DNA of 64,000 bases from Ophiodon elongatus. Lineage: Eukaryota > Chordata > Actinopteri > Perciformes > Hexagrammidae. Each line of letters starts with the position of its first letter. Position 1 is the stretch's first letter. This document shows, piece after piece, positions 11,164 through 22,863 of the stretch. The DNA is taken from positions 3,353,501-3,417,500 of the forward strand of contig JACSYO010000471.1 of assembly GCA_016806645.1 (NCBI GenBank). The letters run 5' to 3'. The notes below the pieces were generated by a model. It saw only the letters and a program-made list of their open reading frames with translations, made no database searches and was not told the origin of the DNA. A program made the translations under genes and the position numbers.

Positions 11164-14100
11164 TCACACAGCTGGAGCAAAGCCCACTCTGTTGTTGCTG
11201 ACGTCAAAAGTAGTGTAGAACTGCCTCATGAAGACCTCACCCAGGATCCAGGAGCCAGGTGCAAAGCCCGTTTTGCACCCAGACGCAGACTGAGGAGAGT
11301 GGACAGAGAGCAAGACTGAAGGCAGCAGGTCAGCTTAATCCCCTCAGGATATCTGAATACTAGAATATCAGCATCAATCTGCTGAAGCTATTTCTTCTAT
11401 TTCTTTTCTTTATTGATGAAAATCTGGTACCACTTTCTAATAATGCATACACACAAGTTATAGAATGATTGTGGTGTTATGAAACTGCATTGCACTATAC
11501 AGAGAGGTGTTCCTGTTTTTTATTTAGCCTACCCTCATTTATGCAAATGTTAAAAATAATAAAAACACCTGTCACAAAACTGAACATCATGACCTTCATG
11601 ATGGTAGGATTTATTGCAGAACGGTTGCTTAAGACTTCCTCAGTAAACAGGCAACTGAATGTATATAGAACAAACTCACCTGAATATATGTAGTTTGTGG
11701 ACCAGCTCTTGCCTGCATATAATAGCTATACCGATGTTTAGGTTTGCTTGTATTTGTTTAGCTGTATGCCTGTGTCTTTAGCATGCTGTATCTTTGTTCT
11801 CTACACTGTGTTTAGCCATTTTGAGATCTACTGAGAACTTTTTGTATGTGTCAACATACTTGAAGAGACCTAAATTTTAATCTGATTTTCATTTATTTAG
11901 CTTTAAATCATTCAAAACATGCTGTGAGAATTCTCTTTGGCTGGTGCTCAGTAGTCTTTGTCTTTTAGCCCACTCTTAGTTCAACAATAACTCCTTCAAC
12001 CACCTACTTCTGGAAACAAGCTGCAGAACATCCAGACCATAGTCCAATTATCATTCATGCCAATAATAAAGGGCTATAGATTTATTTCCTTATAAATATC
12101 CATAAATGCTTGAGTTGTAAATATGAACTACTTGTTAACAGACAGATTTTAATTCAGATGTCCTGCAGCTCTTTTTCAGAAAGCAATGGGTTGTATTTTC
12201 CTTTGTAGGGGTTATCCTGATTCATGAAAGAGCTAAAAACACAAAGCAAGTTATACAGGAGAAGAATATATATTACCTAAAAATATTTCTTAAAGCCTGG
12301 CAACCCAAAAGTTGTCCATATTCATAAATGATTCTCTATTACTCTCTAAAGCTAACATTGCTCCTAACAATGGCACACATTATTAATTTCTTAATACATG
12401 ATTTAGTTACATTGATAAAGCCATTAGTTACAATAATTAACTCTTTAAGTATGCCTTAGAAAGTGGTTAAAACACAAACCTTCATGAGGTAGGCAGATGG
12501 AGGAAGAGCAAAGTCGTAGCCGTTGATGTGGAACACAATGTCTGGCAAGAGATTCATGACACTGCAGCCCACTGTACCCTGAGAGACAGATTAACAACAT
12601 GTTACTTTTTTTTTAACCTAGAGCAGTTTACTGAAAAATGTAATATAATACAAAACATTAAAAACACTCACTTCACCATACTGATTTGAGGAGGCTCCCA
12701 ACCAACCATTGATGTTGTTGACATCTTTGGTAGGGCCGGTGATAAAAGAAGTACCAGAGTCCACCACTGCTTCACAACTCCCAGAGCATGCAACAGTGTT
12801 CCCGTTGATGGAGATGCTGCAACATAAAGGAAGTACCGAAACAAATGCATCTGTTACAGACCTCCAAATAGTGTTAATTGTGAAATGGCCATGTTATTTA
12901 AAACACAAAATGGACATTTAAACCTGAAAAGGATACTACCTTTGTATTTGGATGTTCCAATAGTTAGTGGCCTGTTTCAGGGGGATCCAGTTCATGGATC
13001 CAGTGTAATATGAGGAATCCATTCCTCCCAGAATCAACAGACTGCCCTCTGCAGAACTGTTGATACAGAGATTTTCTTTTAATAAAATGAGCACTGCACT
13101 ATTCATAAACATCCAGCACAAGGAAAACAGTTATCAGATTTGCAGCATTTTTATTTCTCTGTTTGTGACTCAAATGAGACCTCACCTGCTCAGGTACATG
13201 GAGAACATGTACTGGGGGATTTTTCTCTTGTTCCATAGGTTGTTAAATAAAGGTGTGCCGCTCTCTTGGGACAAACCAGGGAAGGCCAGACCGAGAATCC
13301 CATCCCAGGGCATAAAGTACAGGAAATCTGACTCGGTTTCAGTGAGGCCAAAGATCTGGTGGTCCACGTCGCAGTTGCCTATCTGAATAGGAAGTGCAAA
13401 TTGTAGAGTGTTATAGGAAACAGATCACGTACTGCATGGTACATGTGCATGGTGTATCTCAGCAGCAATGGTGGAAGAAGCACTCAGACCCTTTACTTTA
13501 GTAAGTGCTGATATATTAATGTAAAACATTTTTTTTATAAAGACTTGCTTTTTTGTGAAAATATTGCGATGTCCAATAATTACTTTAATGAAACCATGTG
13601 ACAAGTTTAGACCTACGCATAGCAACTCATAGACGTCTTAAACGTGTCAAGGAACCCCAAACTGCTTTTTCACAAGCCAAAAAGTTTTTTTCATGTAAAA
13701 TATTAATCTGTAAAGTAATTGTAGCTCTCAAATGAATATAGTGCAGTAAAAAGTACAATATTTGAGTAAAAGTATATTTTTAGTTACTTTCCTGGTCATT
13801 AGTTGGTAAAGAATGCAATGTGAATGTCTTATCCTCACCTTTATGAGTTCATATCCAGTATTCCCTGATACATATCCACTGTAATACGAGATGTGGAAAG
13901 TCTTAGTGCCTGCCTGAAAAGTGGAGGATGCCGATCTGTTGAACTTTGAATGGTTGTCTAGTGACAGAAAGAGAGAGAGAAACAGCTGACAGAGAGTACA
14001 TCTCATTTCGCATTGCTTCATACACAAAGACATCTTCTGTTACAAAGGCTTCAGAATATGCACATATTGTCAATTCAGGAATATAGTAAGAAGTTGGGCT

Positions 14101-15720
14101 GCAAGTAACATTTATTTTCATTATTGATGAATCATTTTGTTTAGAAAGTGCCCCAAAAATGATTTTAAAAGTGCATTATAATTCCCCAGAGCCTGAGGTA
14201 TTCAAATTGTTTTTTTAATCCGACCAATAGTACGAAGGTTTTAGAGTTTATTATCATACATGACTTAACAAAAACAAATGAGAAAAGTGAACCAGTTTAA
14301 CATTTATTGGTTAAAGATTTCTGAAAAAAATGAATCGATTTGGTGGCCTGTTACACATACAGGCTCATCACTATGTTAAATTATGTTTTATCATTGAACT
14401 CACCACAACCATCACTGGTGCAGCTCATAGAGGGAACCCACATGTCGGAGGAACCGGTGTCAAAGAGAACCTTAAAGATCTGAGGTGGAGTCCCGATACC
14501 AATCTCTCCATAGTATGTTGTCTTTGCCCAAAATAAGAATATCTAGTTAGATCATGTATTTCATGATTGTACCGGTCAGAGCACACAGTGGTTACATGCT
14601 ACTTACATCTAAGTCGAAGGTCATGGGCACCACAATCTGCTCGTCCCTGGGAAGAAACTTTGCTGCAGGGTTGTAAGGAAACTTCCTCCTGTACTCTTCG
14701 AACAGGCCTCTTTCCTCCAGCTCCTGCCTGGCTGACTTCCCTCTCATCAGGGGAATCCTGAACAGGAAGTTTAACAGTTATCTGGACGCACACTCACAAA
14801 CATGTTTTGAGAATATGTCAGCCCCCATAACTTATCCTAAAAAGGAGTTTCAGCCCGAGTGATTTTGGGAAGTAGGACGGGAAAATAAACAAAGGAGTTC
14901 TGAGCTAGAAAAGGTCAAGAGTTTGTCTCAGAAGGGTGGGCTGATCCTAAATGATGGATTTATAGAACGATTTTATCTAAAGCACTTTACAGTTTGTCTC
15001 TCATTCACACACCGATGGCAGCAATGCCATACAGGTGCAGGTGCTACTAATTCAGTTACTAATTTAGCATATGGACCAAATCAGAGTGTCACATGATGAA
15101 AAAATAGTCAATGCTTGATACGCGATAATTTTTCAAAAATTTCGGTTTGTAATGTGTATCCAAAATAATTGTATTACCACAATATGAATACTGCCTTAGG
15201 CTGTTTTTAAAGTATTACGTATGTCTTTATTTGTGTGAATGCATTTTTTTTTCTCTTATAAAGAAAATCTGAAAATCTTTATAAAGGCCATCTAAAAAGT
15301 AAAAAAGAAAATCTACTAGTAAAATAAAATAACGAAAATAAAATCAAGATCTCTCAATTCTAGAAAACTTCAACAAAAAGCAACAATCTGTATAAAATAT
15401 CTTTTTGAGACATGTTTTCGCAGTTTAATTTCACCTCAAGATTGTCTTAAATTCTAACAAAGCTTACTAGGGTTTTATTATTTCAAATACAATTTTAAAT
15501 ATTCTTTATAGCATCTTCACTCTATTCTGTTTTAATTTGCTCTGAATTTCATCACTAACTGATATTTTACATCTATTGACATTGAAAAACACCTTCAGCA
15601 ACAACACTCAAAAAGTTTGTAAATAGCATATTTTTGTGTGAAAGTTTGCAGTATATCTTACCTGATAATTCCCTGTGAGACAGCCAAGAACGTTAGTAAA
15701 ACAAAGAAAGACTTCATCAT
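11164..15720 (-). CDS. Pepsinogen/chymosin-type aspartic protease
   Basis: Nine exons assemble without a break into 376 residues: 15662-15720, 14607-14757, 14404-14521, 13839-13957, 13186-13382, 12940-13056, 12672-12816, 12480-12578, 11164-11289. All introns are GT-AG and all phases agree. Seen: signal peptide (about 1-17), basic propeptide containing FPYNPAAKFLP, first active-site motif DTGSSDMWVPS (Asp91), second VDSGTSFITGP (Asp273), and C-terminal WILGEVFMRQ. The three pepsin disulphides are kept (CTSDGC, CSGSC, and a third pair near the C-terminus). Such enzymes are secreted, acid-activated endopeptidases, usually gastric. Oddities: the flap reads SYYSG where pepsins have TYGTG, and a loop of about six residues before WILG is missing. 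The start could also be the second Met (15717). Pepsin A-like, chymosin-like or embryonic-pepsinogen-like assignment needs a phylogeny, so no symbol is given. Confidence 0.9.
13466..13793 (+). mobile_element. Truncated hAT-like MITE in protease intron 4
   Basis: The left end (CAATGGTGGAAGAAGCACTC) and the following ACCCTTTACTTTAGTAAGT block match the intact element at 53355-53882. The right end (TTAGTTACTTTCC) matches the other terminus but stops before the final CACTG. It lies wholly in intron 4 of the protease and does not touch its splice sites. Confidence 0.65.
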
Positions 15721-15765
15721 TTCTAAAGCGACCTAATACAAATCTCACAGAAGTGCAGATGCTAT

Positions 15766-15774
15766 TTTTATATA
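15766..15774 (-). promoter_or_regulatory. TATA box of the aspartic protease
   Basis: The minus strand reads TATATAAAA about 45-50 bases before the protease ATG. This predicts a very short leader of roughly 20 bases. A strong TATA box close to the start codon is typical of highly expressed secreted digestive enzymes, which is an inference about expression here. Confidence 0.6.
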
Positions 15775-16214
15775 GAGGTTAAACTAGACTCAGCTCCTCC
15801 TTTTTACAGCAACACTCAATACAGCTGAACTGATAAGAAACCAGTGCTGAATGAGTGAATTCAGATAAAGCAAACAATAGGAGTGGAGCCCTTTCATCCT
15901 AATGCTTTTTAATCTAATGTCAATCAATTAAGCAAATAATGTAAGTTTACTCAGTTCTTTATTCAAAGTAAACTTGGACCAGAAATCCACATTAAAAGTC
16001 AACACACCCAGCTGAAACAAAATAAATAGTTAGGTGTTAACAGCTTGTTGAATATAAATGACAAAAAAATAAGTTTCACCTTTTCCATTGATTGCTTCAG
16101 TTAATGATTAATAATTAAGATCATATTTTCTTTTTTAAACAGACGACTAAACTCAAATAGTTTAATGAAGCTGTAGAAGGTTTATTTCATCAGTGAGGTT
16201 TATACACATATATA

Positions 16215-17385
16215 CACTCACCGGCCACTTTATTAGGTACACCTTGCTAGTACCGGGTTGGACCCCTTTAGCCTTCAGAACTGCCTTAATTCTTCGTAGC
16301 ATAGATTCAACAAGGTGTTGGAAACATTCCTCAGAGATTTTGGTCCATATTGACATTATAGCATCACTATATATATATATATTTATATATATTGACATGA
16401 TACCATCACGCAGTTGCTGCAGATTTGTCGGCTGCACATCCATAATGCGAATCTCCCGTTCCACCACATCCCAAAGGTTCTCTATGGGATTGAGATCTGG
16501 TGACTGGAGGCCATTGGAGTACAGTGAACTCATGTTCAAGAAACCAGTTTGAGATGATTTGAGCTTTGTGACGTGGTGCATTATCCTGCTGGAAGTAGCC
16601 ATCAGAAGATGGTACACTGTGGTCATAAAGGGATGGACATGGTCAGCAACAATACCCAGGCAGGCCGCGGCGTTTAAACCAGGCTCAATTGATACTAAGG
16701 GGCCCAAAGAAAATATCCCCAACACCATTACACCACCAGCCTGAACTGGATGGATTCATGCTTTCGTGTTGTTTACGCCAAATTCTGACCCTACCATCTG
16801 AATGTCGCAGCTGAAATTGACTGTCATCAGACCAGGCAACGTTTTTCCAATCTTCTATTTGAATTGTAGCCTCAGTTCCCTGTTCTGAGCTGACAGGAGA
16901 GGCCCCGGTGAGGTCTTCTGCTGCTGGAGCCCGTCTGCTTCAAGGTCCCACGTGTTGTACGTTCAGAGATGGTATTCTGCACACCTTGGTTGTAACGAGT
17001 GGTTAATTGATACTGTTGCCTTTCTATCATCTCAAACCACTTTGCCCATTCTCCTCTGACCTCAACAGGGTATTTTCGTCCACACAACTGCCGCTCACTG
17101 GATATTTTCTCTTTTCCGGACTATTCTCTGTAAACCCTAGAGATGGTTGTGTGTGAAAATCCCAGTAGATCAGCAGTTTTTTTAAATACTCAGACCAGCC
17201 CGTCTGGCACAAACAACCGTTCCACATTCAGAGTCACTTAAATCCCCTTTCTTCCCCATTGTGATGCTCGGTTTGAACTTCAGCAAGTCGTCTTCACCAC
17301 GTCTAGATGCCTAAATGCATTGAGTTGCTGCCATGTGATTGCCATGCAATTGAACAGGTATGCCTAATAAAGTGGCCGGTTAGTG
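16215..17385 (-). mobile_element. Tc1/mariner-like transposon, degenerate
   Basis: About 1.17 kb bounded by terminal inverted repeats. The left end begins CACTCACCGGCCACTTTATT. The right end, complemented, begins CACTAACCGGCCACTTTATT. Both are flanked by TA, the target of Tc1/mariner elements. The minus strand encodes a recognisable Tc1-family transposase with several frame breaks. The element is therefore immobile by itself. It lies about 0.5 kb upstream of the protease start. Confidence 0.9.
16220..17259 (-). pseudogene. Broken Tc1-like transposase
   Basis: The reading begins at an ATG at 17259 (MGKKGDLSD...) and shows the paired-like helix-turn-helix region, an SERTTRGTL segment, ADHVHPFMTTVY, SPDLNPIENLWDVVEREI and WTKISEECFQHLVES. 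These stretches fall in different frames, so at least two frameshifts separate them. An AT-rich expansion at 16356-16415 sits between two copies of an IMSI coding block, inserting about 13 residues. Near the C-terminus the usual stop is lost and the frame runs through the terminal repeat. No full-length product is possible. Confidence 0.85.
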
Positions 17386-17539
17386 TATATACACATACGT
17401 ATATTTGGCAAACAAAACTTAGATTCGCTACATACAGTGAAGAGTTTTAGTTAAAAATCTCTTTTGTATACTTACAGGCCTGTTTAAAACCAACATGTAT
17501 AAACCTCACTGACGAAAACAAACCTTCTACAGCGTCAAG

Positions 17540-19970
17540 AAACTATTTGATTTGGTCGTCTGTGGGATAAAAGACAGATCAGATTCAATTTCAAATGAAT
17601 AAGGGGAAGTCCAGTTCTGTGTTTTAGTTTTAGGTGGTGGGAAAACGGGTTTGTTTGGAGCACAGATATCCAATAGAGTGCAGCAGATAAAACAAAAGGT
17701 TGAACTAAAGGTTTCCATGTGTCAGGATTTGAAGTGGCATCAAGTTTACTCTAGCAGACAATCAGGGGTTGAAACGTGCATCCTTCATTTGATATGGTCA
17801 ACGAAAAGAACGTTTCATTCAGCACCTTCTCTCATAGTCACAAGTGTGTTTCATAACTGGCGACAGACTGCAGAGGTTCGACCTTTCCCAGACGGCGTTC
17901 TCAATGAGTTTCTGTTGACTTTTCTCATCTACTGTGTGTACTTACAAAAAGAAATATTAACTATTATTGAATACAGAAACTGTAAAAGGTCCCTCTGAGT
18001 CATAATTGAGGGGAGTTTTGAGTATTAATGGCTTTTAAAAGATAAAGAGTAAATCCATGTAGACCAAATGTCAGTGTGAAATATGCTTAACATCTCAAAA
18101 TAAAATTTCTCAGCTGTCAACCATAAATCAACTGGATAAGCTTATCGCATTACTTTTAGAAAAGAAACACTGATACTGTATCATTTCCCCCTAAAGGCAC
18201 GTCTTCTGTTCATGTGCTCTGGTAGTTTAACTCTGCCCTCTAGAGGACCAAATCTAAAAACCAGACGCTCAAATGTAAAAAAGAAAAAAGACAACTTCAG
18301 AATGTGTTTCAAGAAAAGATACTTTTATTCAAGTACAAATGCAATTTACATTATTACAATAGAATACTAACAGGTTAAATTTGAGGAGTGCACATTTTAA
18401 AACAAATTGAAATTGTACTCACCAAGGGATAGTTTCTCTTGTCTGATGAATTCCTTGAACACTTACTCCTAACTTCAGAGTTCACTAAAGCTGACAGACA
18501 TAGTTTTCCTCCTTTCTTGTCTCCAAACTGAGGTGACGACCTGAAATACTCAACATTTCAATTAGGACAAGATCATATTATTTAAAAAAAAAAAAAAAAC
18601 GTTTAGGTGCTAGTGGAAAAAAAAGGTGACATCATTTTGTATTCACCATCACATGATCATCTTCGGGTTAGCTCTACGTTTAGGGGGTTAATCACACAGA
18701 GTACATTAATAGTTGATTTTCTGAAATACACATACAGGATCAAGAGTGCTCAAATTCAAGAAAATGTTCCTACTTTTAACAACGCAGGCTAATAATACAC
18801 AGTAAATACATCATAGGTTATTTATCAGTGATGTGTTTTAAACCCGTTGAGTTCATTGGCAGGCTCAGGGTCACATGCAGCGTTCATGTATAAAACAAGA
18901 AAGTCCTTCAAGTTGTTATGACGACAAGGTCAAATCAGGGGCAGACCAAAGAGCAGGGAAGTAGGCGCCTACTGTGTGAACTAAACCTTGTACAGCGGGC
19001 AGGTTTTAACTAAAGATAAAGCGTTGACCTCATTAACTCCTAGTTTCTGTTGGCACGTCACATTTTCACTCACCTTCATTGCTCTGATTTCCCAGTTATC
19101 TCATCCCCACTGAAGTGTTGACTCCCATTTCTAGTTCTTAGCATCAGGCAAGGGTAATGCATATTTATTGTACACACCCATACTAGTTATGTCAGCCTTC
19201 TAAAATCTCCAAAAAATACACTCTGGCACTATTTAATTTACATATCTGACTTACTAATCCACACTATGTGATAAATTATACCACTTTCATTATCCAGGAC
19301 AGCACCCATCATAACGACTCAGTTTGTTCTCATGTGATTAAAGGTCATCTAAACCTTTTCTGACCAGAAAGCCTTTACATATTTTTGTATTAATTAATTA
19401 TCATAACTTGAAATAGCTTGCTTAAACTATCAATTTGAAAGAAAGCTACTTGGCTATTTCTTGCTGCTTACTAATGCAGTTTTTCTCTGGTCTCGTGGGT
19501 CTACACGTTAACTTGTTCAGCTATGACCTGGTGGAAGGTCACAACATTTCATATCAGACAAATATAGGTACTGATTATTTTGCAGATTATGCAAAACATA
19601 TGACCTAATTAAATATACTGTGCTCCCCATTATTTAGGTAAAAAAAAAAATCAGACTATACTGCAAAATCATTTGAAATTTGACAAATAGGAGTGTCAAA
19701 AAAATATATTTAAGAAGGTTTAATCAGCAAAAAAGAAAAGAAGTCCTAAGTCGACCCTCATCAGCACTGAGTGAGAGGATATCCGCTTACCTCGACAAAC
19801 TAAGACCTTTTGTCTGTCTCTATGCGAGCTGTGCATTGTGGGTATTAGTTTGGTATTTATTTCAGGGACATTCATTTTTTGGGAATTTTTGATAATGTTT
19901 CACCTTCTGACCAGCTTTTAAAAAAGGGCCTAGTGTGTTTGTAGTAGTCTCACACATTTAATACGTACCC
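17540..19970. other. Intergenic DNA, no gene seen
   Basis: AT-rich sequence with short A-tracts (for example 18583-18599) and no supported exon. One CTCF-consensus match lies at 18233-18246. Confidence 0.5.
18233..18246 (-). promoter_or_regulatory. CTCF-consensus site
   Basis: The minus strand reads CCTCTAGAGGGCAG, matching the CTCF core with T at the third position, a tolerated variant. It points away from the plus-strand site at 26488, so the two sites diverge around rbm15. Confidence 0.35.
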
Positions 19971-20138
19971 ACGTCTGTAGCTTAGGTCATCTCGATACTT
20001 CACCTGTGCGACAGGAGCAGGAGCAGCCAGGGTGAGACTCAAACCTTTTTCTGCACCAGGAGACCTCGAGGAGACCTCGGCCGAGGCGCCGCGTGGATCC
20101 TTGAATCTGCTCGGGATCCTTTTGATTGGCGATGAAGC

Positions 20139-20998
20139 AGCGATGAGCAGGAACAGCAGTCTTGATGAGAAACGTCCTGACCCAATGATTTCAGGATACT
20201 CTTCACTTTGCTTTCATATGCAGGTAAGTGTGTTAACCCGATCAACATATCAACACATAATTATGAATCCCAGCACGGGACTGGCATTCTTTTCTCCTCA
20301 GTTGTGTTTCCTTTCCATTTTAAGGCAAATATAGCAGACGACGTGTCACCGTCTCAACGTCCTCTCCGGCACTGGACGAGACGCGTTCGAAGTCTGGCCC
20401 TAAAGCACAGAGATCTTCTCCAAAACTCCAATGCAAGAACAACAAGCAAATAGACAAATGAACTCTACTCCTTTCTTGAGCTGCTGCTCAAACAATACTC
20501 TGCGCTGCTGGAGCCAGATGAGACCGGAGACCGGGGGCCTTCGAGCGCCGCTGTGCTTCCACCGAGAGGCTGTCAGATCGACGCGACCCGGATGATTTTG
20601 GCAAAACTTTGGCGAGTGACAAACCAGATGGTTCTCAGCCACACCTCCGAACAAACGGGCCAGAGGCGACTGAGGAATGAGCCACATATCTGAAGAGAGA
20701 GAGTGACTCTTGATTTGCCTTTGCAGAAGGACTGAAAAAAAAGTATTCTAGTGTGGCCAATTTCACTTTGAATGAAGCTCCTCACAAAGAAGTCATTCAA
20801 CAAATGATGATCAACAAAATGAACACTCAGAACCGAGAGGCCGACCTCCCATTGATTCTCACACTTCCTCTCCTTTCTGCCGGGAAGGCTCCTGCTGTCA
20901 AAGTGATAAAGCCTTTTGAGTTTGATAGACAATTCCAAGAACAGAAAAGGTCACAAAAGTTGTCTTCCAAGGCAGTCGTGTTTCCCACGAAAGAGTAA
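20139..20998 (+). CDS. Unassigned multi-exon candidate gene or remnant
   Basis: I do not recognise this. Three blocks look coding. Block 1 (ATG at about 20142, MSRNSSLDEKRP...) ends at a good donor, CAG|GTAAGT, at 20223. Block 2 begins after TTTTAAG at about 20326 in the same phase (ANIADDVSPSQRPL...), hits TAG near 20452, and stays open in that frame to about 20690 (LLLKQYSALLEPDETG...). Block 3 follows a good acceptor (TTTGCAG, about 20726) and reads LKKKYSSVANFTL... to a stop at 20996-20998. Joining blocks 2 and 3 needs a donor I can place only weakly (about 20611). It may be a gene whose true exon limits I cannot resolve, or a decaying copy. The boundaries given are approximate. Confidence 0.3.
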
Positions 20999-20999
20999 A

Positions 21000-22863
21000 T
21001 TTATTGAGACAAAATCTATCAAGTGCTTGTTGCACTTTGACAGTTAGGTTTACTTCTTAGGCCCATGAGCACTGATGTTCTCCTTTTCTCTCTCCAGATA
21101 TCCTGAGTAAACAGCACAAATCATTTCTTTTCTCCATTTGAAACACAGAACTCAAATCAAAGCATGAAAAATAATTAATAACAGTCCTTTGAGAGGAAGG
21201 CGCGTGTAAGGCCGCTGGAGATTGGCCTTCTCTCCTCTCGCTCATTCAGAAGTCCACAGAGTAAAGCAATAGTTTCTACTTGTAGACATCCGAGGTGTGC
21301 ATGGCAGAACCTACATAGAGCCTTTTAATTTTGAGGTTATATCACCTTTTTCTTAAACAGTACATGATTTTCTGGACTAGTAATTGTAATTACTGGATTA
21401 AAACATAAGAAAAGTGAAGAATTTGATCAACCAATTACTGTTAAACTAAATTAAATATGATGCCAATAAAAGTGCAATATAAAAAGGGGTGGACGCAAAA
21501 GCAACCCTGGATGATACGATCAGACATACAGTATATTAACCCAGCTGGGTTAGCCAATCGATAAACACTTTGATTAAACAATGATCATAATTGTTAGAGA
21601 CAATCAGTTATACGTTAATATATCTTAGGGTTTTGGAGCTGGTAGGACAAAAAAAATGCTCTTTGAAGACATGAAAACATCAACATTTTTCACTTTTTTC
21701 TCATGTATTATAGACCAAATAATGATTTATTTAACCAAAAAAAAGAACTAGTAGCTTAATCAATGAAAATAAATCACCAGTTCCATCCCTAAATATTTGT
21801 TTATGCTACAATGCAGTTCAATAGCACACCTTGGGGTCAGAAATAAACAGAGCTTAAAATCATCCCTCTAAATAAAATTTTAACCAAAACTAAACATAAT
21901 TAGCTTCTTAAGAGCACCGCTCTTTGCAAGGTTATTGTGTTGAACTGCATTATGACGTACAGGCGATTGCTGCTTGTGTCCACCCCTACATACATCTACC
22001 AATGCTTAGTGAAACCTTGTAACCGTCACCTTATTGTCACAAAAACCTCCAGATGTGGCTCAGACAGGAGCATTGATATTAATGTAATCTATTGTACTAA
22101 AACCTTTAATGCCCTACTGTATTTTAACACAATTTATTTCCACAATTTTCTTTAGCTTTAAGCAGGACTGGCCCAAAATGACAAAAATAGAAAAGCTGTT
22201 ATATAATGACACTTTGAATGAAAATGTTTACTTGGTCAGAAAAAAGGTAATACAGATGCACATCTGGAGTAATCCTATTAATGAGCAATAGGTAAAGCTT
22301 TAGAGCAAATGGATATACATCCGAAATCATATGCACGAGTCTGATTTAATTTTCTTTTTTCAAAGGCTGACTGTACAAACATTGTAGCACTACAAATGTG
22401 TCGACACTAGCCGGTTAAATCAATGCCGATAACAGATTAATTTAAAGCAAAAATACTCATTGCATTGTATCAAATCATATGAAGGAATTGTGTGTTGTTG
22501 TTTTTAAAGGAGATAAGGCAACATATAGCATTGATTCACAGCACTGTAGCTTGCTCTGAATTACTTTAGCAGAGTACCCTTCAAGTAATGTACATTAATC
22601 TGATAACTAAATAGCAGAAAGCAGCATGTCACCTGAATTATTAATGAAATTTATCAAAACGTTTTAAATTCAACGTGCCTTTCATTTCTATAAACCTTCA
22701 ACAGGGTGAGATACAAGCTACCATGCAAGTTAGGGAATATAAAGTTATCATTAATTATCATTTCCTGTTACTCTTTTGTTATTACTTCTCCCTGTTTTTT
22801 TTTACAACTCACAGTTTAACAGTTCATGAGTGTGAAAAGAGACATTTAGATTTTTTTTTTTTA
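21000..22863 (-). other. rbm15 3'UTR and intergenic DNA
   Basis: No coding exon is visible. Complemented polyadenylation hexamers (TTTATT on the plus strand, for example near 22134) are compatible with a 3'UTR of roughly 0.7 kb for rbm15, but several alternatives exist. The sequence is strongly AT-rich compared with the adjoining coding exon. Confidence 0.45.

Larger units (their letters stand above)
16168..17535. mobile_element. Older inverted-repeat element hosting the Tc1 copy
   Basis: About 37 bases at 16168-16206 (CTGTAGAAGGTTTATTTCAT then CAGTGAGGTTTATAC) recur in inverted orientation at about 17497-17535, with a few mismatches and a 2-base gap. Between them lies the complete Tc1-like element. 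Removing it leaves about 195 bases, a normal size for a MITE. The interpretation is a small non-autonomous DNA transposon later hit by Tc1. No clear target-site duplication of the outer element was found. Confidence 0.6.

Noticed and set aside
14968..15060. Possible retroelement fragment in protease intron 1 (CATTCACACACCGATGGCAG)
   Set aside because: The phrase is familiar from fish repeats, but it is too short and has no partner in the window to support a call.
20452..20460. Stop-codon readthrough or selenocysteine in the candidate gene at 20-21 kb
   Set aside because: The codon is TAG, not TGA, there is no readthrough context, and no SECIS-like hairpin could be recognised. Wrong exon limits or gene decay is simpler.
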